64,000 nucleotides of DNA from an uncultured Eubacterium sp. (GTDB lineage Bacteria; Bacillota; Clostridia; Lachnospirales; Lachnospiraceae): assembly GCA_910580075.1 (NCBI GenBank), contig CAJTVR010000008.1, positions 20,312 through 84,311 on the forward strand, in the 5' to 3' direction. This document shows, piece after piece, positions 9,412-17,281 of the stretch (the stretch's first letter is position 1; every line of letters begins with the position of its first letter). The translations under genes were made by a program, and so were the position numbers. The notes under the pieces were generated by a model, which had not been told where the DNA came from, ran no database searches, and saw only the letters and a program-made list of their open reading frames with translations.

Positions 9412-10634
9412 CAGAAACCTCCTTTGGCATAAATCTTTTTCATCTTTGCACTGACAGCTTCCAGTCTGAATTTTTTTAATCTGCTGTATGGTTTTCTCTC
9501 AGACGTCATAACTGTCCCTTTTTCTGACAGACTGATCACCGCAGCAGCGATTTCCTTATGGTCTGCCGGATTCACAAGACAGCTGTTTTCAAGTCCTTCC
9601 AGCAGGTCCCGGTTTCCCCTGATCCGGCCTGCTATACATGGCAGGCCGGAAGCCATAGCCTCCATAAGGCTCATGTTAAGCCCTTCTCTTTTGGAGGGCA
9701 GAATAAAAATATCTGCTGCCGCAAGCAGTCCGGGTATATCCGTACGGTATCCAAGCAGATGAAGATGAGCGCTGACTCCCAGCCTTTGTGCCAGCTTTTC
9801 CAGTTCATTTCCCAGACTTCCTTTTCCGGCAATCATGTAATGCAGGCTGGCGTATTTGAGCGGATCTGCCTTTTTTATTTCAAAAAGTGCTTCAATGACA
9901 GCTTTATGATTTTTATTCTCATTCAGTTCTCCTGCTGAAAAAAGCATGATATCACTGTCTTTCAGGCACAGGCTGGCACGTACCTTTCCCCTGCATGTAT
10001 TGTGAGGTGCAAATTTTTCAATATTCACACCGGCTCCCGGCAGAGCATGTATCCGCTTTGCATGGAAATGTTTTTTTGCCCTCTGATAGTCTTCCTTTGT
10101 AATCGTAATCAGATCATCTGTCACCCATGAAAACAGCCATTCAGCCGGATAATAAAGCAGCCAGTTCCGTTTTGGAGCACCGCTGAAAAAATGAAATCCG
10201 TGTGCCGTATAAAATACTCTCGTTCCGTATGTTTTCCTGTACTTTGCAGCTTCTGCACGAACGAGCGCAGCACATATTGGAGAATGACAGTGAATAAGGT
10301 CAAAGTTTTGTTTCAGTAGTTTTTGAACCTGAAGTGCAGACTTAAGCTGGCATCCGGCTTTCCAGATGTTCCTGGAAAAATCAATCTGTACGGTATGTAC
10401 GCCTTTTGCCCTCATTTCTTTCGCAAAAGCGTCTATTTTTTCCTGTGAGTTAATGTCTTCTTTACTGTGGAAATTAGCGGCTGCTGTAACCTCATAACCC
10501 ATTTCAAGAAGGATTTGTATATTATTTCTGTTAAAATTGTCCAAAAGCGAAGCCACAGAAGCGATACAAAGTGCCTGTTTCTGATGCAGACAATTGTTAT
10601 TCCCTGCCTTCCCATTATGAATATCCAGTTTCAT
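9411..10634 (-). CDS. GT4-family glycosyltransferase (EpsD-like)
   Basis: 407 aa GT-B enzyme of the EpsD-like group that commonly follows the chain-length regulator in Firmicute EPS operons. Visible motifs are DLIHCHSPICAAL, YTAHGFHFFSGAP and the donor-site E-x7-E in KREGLNMSLMEAMASGLP. The first 20 residues are polar and not conserved-looking, so a slightly later start is possible. It lies 56 bases downstream of the chain-length gene. By position it may act early in assembling the repeat unit. Confidence 0.87.
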   Translation of the reverse strand: MKLDIHNGKAGNNNCLHQKQALCIASVASLLDNFNRNNIQILLEMGYEVTAAANFHSKEDINSQEKIDAFAKEMRAKGVHTVQIDFSRNIWKAGCQLKSALQVQKLLKQNFDLIHCHSPICAALVRAEAAKYRKTYGTRVFYTAHGFHFFSGAPKRNWLLYYPAEWLFSWVTDDLITITKEDYQRAKKHFHAKRIHALPGAGVNIEKFAPHNTCRGKVRASLCLKDSDIMLFSAGELNENKNHKAVIEALFEIKKADPLKYASLHYMIAGKGSLGNELEKLAQRLGVSAHLHLLGYRTDIPGLLAAADIFILPSKREGLNMSLMEAMASGLPCIAGRIRGNRDLLEGLENSCLVNPADHKEIAAAVISLSEKGTVMTSERKPYSRLKKFRLEAVSAKMKKIYAKGGF

Positions 10635-10690
10635 TTTTCATCTCCAGTCAAAACAGCATATTCCAGCTTTAAGGATTTTCGCAGGCAGTC

Positions 10691-12097
10691 TTACCTGATA
10701 TCCAGCAATACAGCCCCTATGACAGGCACATCATTTTCAAGATAAAACTCTATTGCATTATTAAGTACAGAATAGGAAGTTGCTCCTATTTTGCACACTG
10801 CAGCGACTGCGAAATCATGTTCCGGCAGTTCCCACTGTGAACTGCCTTTTGATAAACTCTCCCCCGCTGCTGCCTGTATGCCCTGGTCTTTCAGCTGATC
10901 TGTCAAATATTTCAAAAATTCTGTTTCCTGTATCCCAGGTGTAAACTCTGTCAGCAGGCACAGCTTTTTAACCTTCTGTTTTTTACACGCCAGACTGATC
11001 CGGGCCATCATCTGTCTAACACTGTCTTCACCATTTACCGGAGCGCTCATAGATGCTTTGAGTTTTAATTTCCCATAAAACGGGATTCTGTAGTACGATT
11101 TGAATTCCTGCTCGCTTCTAATGACGCCTTTCAGTAAATAACTGCAGGCAAACATACAGCCGTAAATAAAAATGCCGCCACAGCATCCTAAGATGATGTA
11201 TTTGAAACTGATCTGATTAGCCGCCGGATTGTCCGCTTCTGCTGATTCTTCTTCCTGATCCGGCTGCGCTTCCTTTTCATATACCTGCTTTTGCTCTTCA
11301 TTTAGTGCACTGACCAGCGCATTCAGATTTGCCTGCTGTGATTTTAGAAGTTCTCTTTTTTCACGCTGCTGAGCCTGCAAAGTACTGTCTGTTCTTGTAC
11401 TATGCGTATCATCCAGAAGTGTCAGTATATGATTCCCGCAGAATTTTTTTACAGAAGAAGCATATTCTTTCAGGGAAATCTGTATAGCTTCAGCCAGCTG
11501 GTCTGCCATTTCAGCATCTTTTCCTGTCACTTCGATATACAGTAGTTTTTGAGTTTTAAAAGCATCTGGATTTTCCAAAATCACCTGTCTTTGAGCTTCT
11601 GCTGCTTCCCATACTGAAATCAGTTCTGTCAGGTAAGGAGCTTTTATCGAATCAAATTTCTTATTCTCTTTTATTACAGCCTCTGCTGCTTTTCCATATC
11701 TAAGAAATGATAAATAACTTTCAGCTATTTTAGGAAGTTCCTGAATGGATGCATCCTCTATGCAGTAGAGCAAAACCACGTGTTCCTTAGAATATGCATC
11801 CGCCTGCATCAGCACAGAGTTCTCTAAATATTCTTCCAGTCCGTCTATATCTGTTTTTATCCGCACCGCTTCCGTAACACTGCTGCGTTCTTCCTTTGTT
11901 AATTCCTTCTCTTGTGATACAGTTTCAGCTGATGTATCCGCAGTTCTATTTTTCAGATAACTATATCCGCCTAAAAGTAATGCTCCGGCAATTGCAAATA
12001 CCGCTGCCTGCTTCCATTTTCTGCAAAAACTGTAAAGTAAGTCCAGAAAATCAGCTTCTATATCATCTGATTTTTTGTAATCATTCATTTTTTCCAT
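10691..12097 (-). CDS. Wzz-like polysaccharide co-polymerase with a degenerate kinase-like tail
   Basis: 468 aa. One membrane segment near residues 33-50, an extracytoplasmic helical region rich in Lys/Glu/Gln, and a second segment near residues 296-320 (IILGCCGGIFIYGCMF) give the Wzz/YveK topology that sets chain length. The ~140 residues after the second segment resemble the BY-kinase fold (KVKKLCLLTEF, then VPVIGAVLLD), but no Walker A P-loop is visible. It therefore looks like a fused, catalytically dead kinase domain rather than a CapB/YwqD enzyme. It is the second gene of the operon, behind the XRE regulator. Confidence 0.75.
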   Translation of the reverse strand: MEKMNDYKKSDDIEADFLDLLYSFCRKWKQAAVFAIAGALLLGGYSYLKNRTADTSAETVSQEKELTKEERSSVTEAVRIKTDIDGLEEYLENSVLMQADAYSKEHVVLLYCIEDASIQELPKIAESYLSFLRYGKAAEAVIKENKKFDSIKAPYLTELISVWEAAEAQRQVILENPDAFKTQKLLYIEVTGKDAEMADQLAEAIQISLKEYASSVKKFCGNHILTLLDDTHSTRTDSTLQAQQREKRELLKSQQANLNALVSALNEEQKQVYEKEAQPDQEEESAEADNPAANQISFKYIILGCCGGIFIYGCMFACSYLLKGVIRSEQEFKSYYRIPFYGKLKLKASMSAPVNGEDSVRQMMARISLACKKQKVKKLCLLTEFTPGIQETEFLKYLTDQLKDQGIQAAAGESLSKGSSQWELPEHDFAVAAVCKIGATSYSVLNNAIEFYLENDVPVIGAVLLDIR

Positions 12098-12136
12098 TTC
12101 AAAACTTCTCCTGCTCTATATTTGTACCGCCAGCAT

Positions 12137-12469
12137 CTATGTGCTGCTCATGATTTCCGCTACAGACTGCATGATTCGAATGTACATAGCATAACTGCTA
12201 TTTTTCTCCCTCGAACTCGTCCAGATTTTCTTCAGCTCATGACCAGACAGATTCGGAATTCCAAACAGCAGCTCTTCTGCATCAGATTCTAAAATACTGC
12301 AGATATTTGCAAATGTTTCCAGGCTCATACAGCGCGTCCCGCGTTCTATATGCCCCATAAATGAAAGGCAGATCCCGCATTTTTTCGCAAGCGCATCCTG
12401 TGACATCCCTTTTGCCTTTCTTGCCTGGCGAATCCTCTTTCCAATACCGGTATAGTCCAGTTTCTGCAT
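12137..12469 (-). CDS. XRE-family transcriptional regulator heading the EPS operon
   Basis: 110 aa. Residues 8-65 form a Cro/CI-type helix-turn-helix (IRQARKAKGMSQDALAKKCG, then FMGHIERGTR). The last 40 residues are unassigned. GGAGG lies five bases before the ATG. It is the first gene downstream of the promoter at 12580-12608, so it is co-transcribed with the polysaccharide genes and may control them. Similar small XRE genes head EPS operons in other Lachnospiraceae (recall, not searched). Confidence 0.85.
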   Translation of the reverse strand: MQKLDYTGIGKRIRQARKAKGMSQDALAKKCGICLSFMGHIERGTRCMSLETFANICSILESDAEELLFGIPNLSGHELKKIWTSSREKNSSYAMYIRIMQSVAEIMSST

Positions 12470-12546
12470 ATACTCCTCCCACCTTTTTCATGTCTTAAAT
12501 CAAACCTGCACAGATTGCTGCAGTTTCTTAAAAATAATTTTCATAC

Positions 12547-12870
12547 ATAACTTTTTGTTATAAAATGTTATCTAAAAGCATTCTATAGCAATTCTTTTAT
12601 TTTTGCAACTCTTAAGATTAAATTGGTATATTTTCAATAATTTCTCATTGATATTTTGCACTTTTTCTGTTTGTTTTTGTGCAAAATGTTTAAATTCTCT
12701 TACTTCAAGGCATCACACAAAATATTTTATCAGATATAGATTAAATGTGTAAATGTATCATTTCAAAGATATAAAAGTCATAACCAGATCCCGCAGACCC
12801 CGCATAAATTAAGAAGCTCATGGATTTTCAAACTTGATTTCATACATAACATTTTATAACAAATTGTTGC
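12547..12870. repeat. Predicted invertible promoter segment bounded by inverted repeats
   Basis: An exact 18-bp inverted repeat is present: TTTGTTATAAAATGTTAT at 12554-12571 and its reverse complement at 12846-12863. Allowing three mismatches the match extends to about 26 bases. Each copy holds a recombinase-core-like site with short inverted arms: ATAAC-N5-GTTAT at 12547-12561 and ATAAC-N5-GTTGC at 12856-12870. A direct 13-mer TTTCATACATAAC also occurs at both ends (12539-12551, 12838-12850). The ~275 bases inside are AT-rich and contain the only good promoter, pointing at the EPS genes. This accounts for much of the 540-base gap between the XRE gene and 13010. Inversion has not been observed; it is inferred from architecture. 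Confidence 0.6.
12580..12608 (-). promoter_or_regulatory. Sigma-A promoter of the EPS operon, inside the predicted invertible segment
   Basis: On the minus strand, -35 TTGCAA (12608-12603), a 17-base spacer and -10 TAGAAT (12585-12580) point toward the XRE/EPS genes. Transcription would start near 12573, leaving a leader of about 100 bases. Farther upstream lies a 9-bp inverted repeat (ATTTTGCAC at 12653-12661, GTGCAAAAT at 12679-12687) that could bind a regulator and would move with the promoter. Confidence 0.65.
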
Positions 12871-12898
12871 CTGGTAGTATCTTTAATCTGATAACTAA

Positions 12899-12984
12899 AA
12901 GGAGCTGCTGCACTAAGCAAACTATATACAGGATATAGTATACAGCTATATCTTGTATCAATTTTCTTAATGCGGCAGCCCCTT
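12899..12984. repeat. Palindromic MITE-like element, family A copy 1
   Basis: 86 bp with imperfect 19-base terminal inverted repeats (12899-12917 and 12966-12984; 16 of 19 match), ends reading AAGGAGCTGC / GCAGCCCCTT. The 15-mer TACAGGATATAGTAT at 12927-12941 recurs as its reverse complement at 54423-54437 inside a second element with similar ends. It sits between the promoter switch and the PIN gene and may also act as a terminator hairpin for the PIN module. Confidence 0.6.
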
Positions 12985-13009
12985 ATAAAAGCTGTCCTTA
13001 GTATCTGTT

Positions 13010-13822
13010 TTATTGTTTATATCTCAGACTGCCATTCTGCAGCACTTCCAGCCTGCCCGCATACATTTCCTCGATAATTTGTCCGCATGGAACCTTACAC
13101 ATTTGCATCTGCTTTGACATATCGTGAACTCTGAAGGTCATCTGATTATGTTTTCTGCATTCATCAAGGTATGTCTGAATATATGGTTCTGCATCTTTCC
13201 TCGAAAGAATGCCTTCCTTGTTAAGCCGCATAAATGCAGAAAGCACACTAATGCATCTTGCACCGCCAAGACTTACTATCCCATTTCGTGCATTTTTATC
13301 GTCAGAACAGAAAACATATATTTGTTCACCCAGTTTTGTACTCAGCATTTGAAAGAGTACATAACTCTTTAACTCTCCAAGATTCTTTCCTTCACCGATT
13401 TTATCACAATCTGCCTTTAACTCTTGAAGAAAAGTCTCCTTCGATAACGCTGAATAATCCAATGCCTGAAGTCTTGTAAAATTTTCCTCAAAATAGCCAT
13501 TCTTATATGCTTCACAGCCATTCCTGAGCATGCCTGCATACACAGCCTGCGCAGAATCTGAATAGATGGCATGCAATTCATCCATTATTTCCTCATCAAA
13601 AACACAATGAACAGTTCCATCTGAATTCTTTGCTTTCAGCCACTCAGATGAATTTCCTATATTATGCCTTTCCAGCTCAGTCTTTATCTGCTCATGACAA
13701 TAAAACCGGTACCCCTGCATCTCCATGATCCGGTCGATCATTCGATTCTGGTCATCCTTCCGGATCAGATGAGTCTTTGAAATGAAATCAGTGTCCAGAA
13801 GAGCATATTTTACTTTTGCCAC
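13010..13822 (-). CDS. PIN-domain protein, probable toxin of a three-gene module
   Basis: 270 aa. The N-terminus KYALLDTDFISK supplies D10 and D12. E50 (IKTELER), E144/E150 and the pair D174-D175 (FCSDDKNARNG) complete the acidic set of a PIN-type Mg-dependent nuclease. It is longer than VapC toxins (about 130 aa), with an ~80-residue C-terminal extension of unknown role. It begins 9 bases after the ImmA/IrrE-like gene and follows an XRE gene, so the three form one operon. RNA cleavage as toxin activity is an inference from the fold. Confidence 0.7.
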   Translation of the reverse strand: MAKVKYALLDTDFISKTHLIRKDDQNRMIDRIMEMQGYRFYCHEQIKTELERHNIGNSSEWLKAKNSDGTVHCVFDEEIMDELHAIYSDSAQAVYAGMLRNGCEAYKNGYFEENFTRLQALDYSALSKETFLQELKADCDKIGEGKNLGELKSYVLFQMLSTKLGEQIYVFCSDDKNARNGIVSLGGARCISVLSAFMRLNKEGILSRKDAEPYIQTYLDECRKHNQMTFRVHDMSKQMQMCKVPCGQIIEEMYAGRLEVLQNGSLRYKQ

Positions 13823-13831
13823 ATGCTCACC

Positions 13832-14653
13832 TTAACCTTCATTACGAAAGCCCTTTCTGATTTTTTCCAGGTATTCTCTGTCTGATTCCTCCCTGCTATC
13901 TGTTAAAAGATCGTTTTCACTGTTATATTCCATATCATCAAGCAGACTGCCAAAGTATAAAAGCTCCCTGCTGTTTTGCTGCCATCCTAAAGCCTTTCCG
14001 GTAAGCATTATCCGCTCTGATATAAAAGAAGCATCAGCCTTTAGCAGTTCCCCTGCTTTAGCAGGTGTAATATTATGATTCTCAGCCAGGCGCAATACAG
14101 CCGCCTTATACGGTAGTGCAAATAATTCCATCAGTGTCAGCACATCATCTACCCATATTTTCTCACAATTGATACCATAAATCTTAGTCTGCTCATCCAG
14201 TATACGATCCGGCATCAGCAACAGTCCGGCAAATGCATTAGCTTCAAGATCTTCCTGCGACACAGCCAGATCATCAGCCGTTTTAGAATCCAGTAACGAT
14301 CCGCTTGCAATCGTATCCGGATCTATATCTTCCGCATAGCAATGAATATGATACAGCTCATGACCTACGGCAAAAATCTGTTTGCAGATGGCAAGTTCTG
14401 AATTCACACAAAGAAAGAGCGTTCCTTTTTTTACGAATGTAAATGCCCACAGTTCCTCATCCTTAAACGGATACCTGAGTATTTCTAAAGGCAGTTCCCG
14501 CTTCCTTGCATAATTTGCAGCGATTCCAAAAATAGAATCACGAATGATCGTATTTCCACAATAATTTGCAGCAAAAGACTTTGCCTGAAAATCTATCTTT
14601 TCAAATTGCCCGGGCTGCCTGCTGAATAGGCTTTCCTCAAAAATATCTCCCAT
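13832..14653 (-). CDS. ImmA/IrrE-family metallopeptidase (COG2856-like)
   Basis: 273 aa. The zinc site is clear: H98-E99-L-Y-H102 in AVGHELYHIHCY, with a candidate third ligand around E137 in LEANAFAGLLLMP, the usual E-x-x-A-x-x-FA-x-x-LLMP block. Proteins of this family cleave or inactivate a partner XRE repressor in mobile elements and stress responses, and COG2856-XRE pairs are known as toxin-antitoxin-like modules. Its ATG overlaps the stop of the upstream XRE gene (TGATG), so expression is coupled. Substrate is most simply the XRE protein; not shown. Confidence 0.82.
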   Translation of the reverse strand: MGDIFEESLFSRQPGQFEKIDFQAKSFAANYCGNTIIRDSIFGIAANYARKRELPLEILRYPFKDEELWAFTFVKKGTLFLCVNSELAICKQIFAVGHELYHIHCYAEDIDPDTIASGSLLDSKTADDLAVSQEDLEANAFAGLLLMPDRILDEQTKIYGINCEKIWVDDVLTLMELFALPYKAAVLRLAENHNITPAKAGELLKADASFISERIMLTGKALGWQQNSRELLYFGSLLDDMEYNSENDLLTDSREESDREYLEKIRKGFRNEG

Positions 14654-15030
14654 CAGTCTTCCTCCCAGGCAGTCATCATAACATTTCCATTCTCACGAAC
14701 TCTTTTATGAAAGAGAATCATGTCAGCAAGCTCATCGGCAAGCTGCAGGGCTTGTTTTGCCTGTTCAGACTGAACCTTTCCCATAAAAGCATGAACCGCA
14801 CTGGTATCAGCATGCACTGAAGATATCCTTGTCAGTTCCTCCATTTTCACATCAAGGTAATCCGCAATGGATTTAAGCTCAGCTGCATGAATCATACGTG
14901 TACCATTAAGCATCTTATTTACAGTCTGTTTATTTGTTCCGAGAGCATCTGCGAGTCCTGTCTGTTTTTTATTCTGCTTTTTAAGCAGCGCAAGTATATT
15001 TCCTGCAATCATCATATTCATATTAACCAT
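14653..15030 (-). CDS. XRE-family regulator, antitoxin-like, first gene of the module
   Basis: 125 aa from the ATG at 15030. That start is preferred because AGAAGGAGG lies seven bases before it, while the longer frame to 15084 has no comparable site and would begin within three bases of the -10 element. Residues 10-65 form a helix-turn-helix (LLKKQNKKQTGLADALGTN) with a C-terminal helical domain (EQAKQALQLADELADMILF) likely for dimerisation. It should repress its own promoter at 15076-15104 and may be the target of the adjacent peptidase. Confidence 0.82.
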   Translation of the reverse strand: MVNMNMMIAGNILALLKKQNKKQTGLADALGTNKQTVNKMLNGTRMIHAAELKSIADYLDVKMEELTRISSVHADTSAVHAFMGKVQSEQAKQALQLADELADMILFHKRVRENGNVMMTAWEED

Positions 15031-15075
15031 TGAATCTGCCTCCTTCTCTGGTAAGAATCTCATTTTCTCACCTAT

Positions 15076-15104
15076 ATTATACATCGTAAAACCACAATGG
15101 TCAA
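15076..15104 (-). promoter_or_regulatory. Sigma-A promoter of the XRE/ImmA/PIN operon
   Basis: Minus strand -35 TTGACC (15104-15099), 17-base spacer, -10 TATAAT (15081-15076). Transcription would start near 15069, about 40 bases before the ATG at 15030. It is one of the strongest-looking promoters in the window, as expected for an autorepressed module. Confidence 0.75.
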
Positions 15105-15356
15105 CATTATATTTACTTAATTTTATTTATGCAAAAAGTTGGTAACTATATTATTGATTTTCTCTGTCACAAATTGAATTTCACAATATGATGCATATAC
15201 CAGTATACGTAATCTCAAAACATTTACCTTAATTTCCATTATCCAAAATGCTTTGCTAAAGCTTCTAATCCGTTTGTCTGCTGAACGTGTTTTACGGGCG
15301 GCCGCCAAAGCGCACCGCCCGTTTTTATAACTAAATCCAGCCAATTTATCTAATTT
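15105..15356. other. AT-rich intergenic stretch with one hairpin
   Basis: Between the TA-like module promoter and gerW. An open frame (15123-15344, minus) has no RBS and no recognisable motif and is not called. A GC-rich hairpin, ACGGGCGG (15294-15301) with CCGCCCGT (15315-15322), is followed by a T run to 15326, so it would end rightward transcripts. It may also fold in leftward transcripts coming from gerW, without a U tract. Nothing else is seen. Confidence 0.5.
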
Positions 15357-15782
15357 TTACACATTCGTCTGATTCAGCGACTGATCCAGCTGGCTTTCTA
15401 ATTCTTCTGCCGCTTTCTGCTGTGCCTGGGCATCGACTTCTGCTGTCTTATCTTTTGAGGTAAATTTATTTACAAAATCCGGTACCATATCCAGAATTTT
15501 TGTGATACCATCCTGATTTTTGACATTTACAAGCTTTGTTGTACCGTTTTGAATCACCAGTACTGCACTTGGTGTAATTTTACCGCCCATACCGCCGCCG
15601 CCACTGTTTTTGTTTTCACCTGTAAATGCTCCTGCTGCAACACCAAAGGTCACATCTACCAGCGGAAGAATAATGGTTTCGCCAATATGAACGGCATCAC
15701 CTACTACGGTTTTGGTTGTAATGAAACTGTCCATGCCTTTAAATAAGGATGCGACTGTTGTGCTGAAACTGTTGTCTGACAT
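15357..15782 (-). CDS. gerW: Sporulation protein GerW/YtfJ
   Basis: 141 aa. The start SFSTTVASLFKGMDSFI, the glycine-rich GGGGMGGKITPSAVLVI and the acidic, Gln-rich tail are typical of GerW (YtfJ), a spore coat-associated protein needed for normal germination in Bacillus. AGGAGG precedes the ATG. It lies next to a DUF2953 gene, as ytfJ lies next to ytfI in Bacillus subtilis. It suggests the organism forms spores. Confidence 0.9.
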   Translation of the reverse strand: MSDNSFSTTVASLFKGMDSFITTKTVVGDAVHIGETIILPLVDVTFGVAAGAFTGENKNSGGGGMGGKITPSAVLVIQNGTTKLVNVKNQDGITKILDMVPDFVNKFTSKDKTAEVDAQAQQKAAEELESQLDQSLNQTNV

Positions 15783-15919
15783 CTGTTTTTCCTCCTGTTT
15801 CTCAGAATATAGTTTCTACCTGTAATATTTCAGATATACTGCCCCGTTACTCTGTTTTTATTATTTACTGTATCAGGCAGCCTTTTGAACTTTTTTATGG
15901 CTGCTGTATCAAAAATCCG

Positions 15920-17281
15920 TTACCTGCGTTTCATAAGCCTTTTTACTATTTTCATAAATTCCCTGTCACGCACCAGCCGCAGCATGCTGAGCAGAAAAAC
16001 ATATACGGTTACTTTTCCACGTATAACCAGACTGCCTTCCAGATACAGCTTTTCAGATTCAAAATCAGGAATCAGGCTGCATGGATAGCGGTAAACCGCC
16101 GGAATCAGGCTCAGAATTCCTAATACCCCGCCCGTCAGCGCCGGATCTGAGAGCGAAAACGTGATATCCGCTTCAAATTTTCTAGGCTTATAGCTGCGGA
16201 TCAGGCAGCAGAGCTCTTTCCATAAATGCCCCAGAACAAGCCGGTTTGTTTCGTCTTTATACTCTTTATAAACCTGACGGATTTTATCAGTTATTCCGCC
16301 TGTTTTTCCTGAACGCGGCTCCTTGTGTGAATCTTTTTTCTGTCCGCTGTTTTGGGAAGAAGCCTTTTTCTGCCGGCGTCTTTGTTTGGCAGAGCGGGAT
16401 TCTGTTTCCTGCTTTGTTTTGTTTCCAGCGTTTTCTGACAGTTTTTCCTGTCCTGCTTCTGCCGGTATTTCTGCCGTGTTTTTCAGTCTGATTTCAGCAG
16501 ATTCTTTCAGAGCATGTGACGCTTCTCCTGCTTTTTTCACCGATGTTTCTTTTTCTATATCTATATCTGTATCTATATCTGCTGGTATTTCTGCTGATAT
16601 TTCTTCTGCTGTATCTGCCGGTGTTTCTGCTGATATTTCTTCTGTATCTGCCGACGTTTCTGCTGTATTTGCCGGTGTTTCTTTTTCTATATCTGCCGGT
16701 GTTTCTGCTGATGTTTCTTTTTCTGTATCTGCCGGCGTTTCTATCTGTATTTCTTTTGGTATTTCCACCGGTGTTTCTTTCGCTGTTTTTACCGATGTTT
16801 TTTCCTGTCCCTGGCTTGCAGCATCTGTCTGATTTCGTGACAGATTCCCCTGCCCGCAGCCGGAATCTGCCTGCTGCGGACCACCCGGGCTCTGATTCGA
16901 ATCTGCTTTCTGATTTTTTTTCCGGCCCCGCTGTCTTTTGCGGCTTTGCCGGACCTGTTTTCTGTCTGAAAGCCATGCAAGTGCTTTTAACACGTCAATC
17001 CCGGCTGCCTTAACTGTACTCACAATCCCCTTTGGCCCGTAGCTGAATGTGACATGAATCAGATGCAGCAGCCAGCTGATTTTTACCTGTATGCTGATAT
17101 TTTTTACAGGATTTTTCTCCTCTGGATCTGCTATTCTTTCATTGTGCACCCTGATGTCATAACGTACCGGTACAAAGCAGACAAGCAGCAGTACTGCAAG
17201 AAGAAGCACAAACAGTGCGAGCAAAAGCCATCCGGCAGCCTGAAGCAGCATCAGAAGAAACAGTCCGATTGTTTTGATCAT
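15920..17281 (-). CDS. DUF2953 (YtfI-like) protein with a long Thr/Glu/Ala repeat insert
   Basis: 453 aa. An N-terminal membrane segment (residues 5-32) is followed by the first DUF2953 part (YDIRVHNERI, WLLHLIHVTF). The C-terminal part (ADITFSLSDPALTGGVLGIL, then YLEGSLVIRGKVTVYVF) completes the domain. Between them, about residues 110-320, is a polar insert whose centre repeats ETPAD, ETSAE and EKET motifs (bases 16540-16800). Role is unknown; the family is linked to sporulation by neighbourhood with gerW. Its ATG overlaps the preceding stop by four bases. Confidence 0.8.
   Translation of the reverse strand: MIKTIGLFLLMLLQAAGWLLLALFVLLLAVLLLVCFVPVRYDIRVHNERIADPEEKNPVKNISIQVKISWLLHLIHVTFSYGPKGIVSTVKAAGIDVLKALAWLSDRKQVRQSRKRQRGRKKNQKADSNQSPGGPQQADSGCGQGNLSRNQTDAASQGQEKTSVKTAKETPVEIPKEIQIETPADTEKETSAETPADIEKETPANTAETSADTEEISAETPADTAEEISAEIPADIDTDIDIEKETSVKKAGEASHALKESAEIRLKNTAEIPAEAGQEKLSENAGNKTKQETESRSAKQRRRQKKASSQNSGQKKDSHKEPRSGKTGGITDKIRQVYKEYKDETNRLVLGHLWKELCCLIRSYKPRKFEADITFSLSDPALTGGVLGILSLIPAVYRYPCSLIPDFESEKLYLEGSLVIRGKVTVYVFLLSMLRLVRDREFMKIVKRLMKRR

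Noticed and set aside
13010-15030. Prophage or integrated element origin of the XRE/ImmA/PIN module
   Set aside because: No integrase, attachment duplication or phage genes adjoin it; the recombinase at 26309 is 11 kb away with a different likely role.
15123-15344. 73-aa open frame on the minus strand between the TA-like module and gerW
   Set aside because: No Shine-Dalgarno before its start, no recognisable motif, and it crosses a GC-rich terminator-like hairpin; treated as non-coding.
16323-17013. Long plus-strand frames (169 and 165 aa) rich in Ser/Val/Phe/Leu and a minus-strand Arg-rich frame
   Set aside because: Shadows of the Thr/Glu/Ala repeat insert in the DUF2953 gene; low-complexity DNA is open in many frames.
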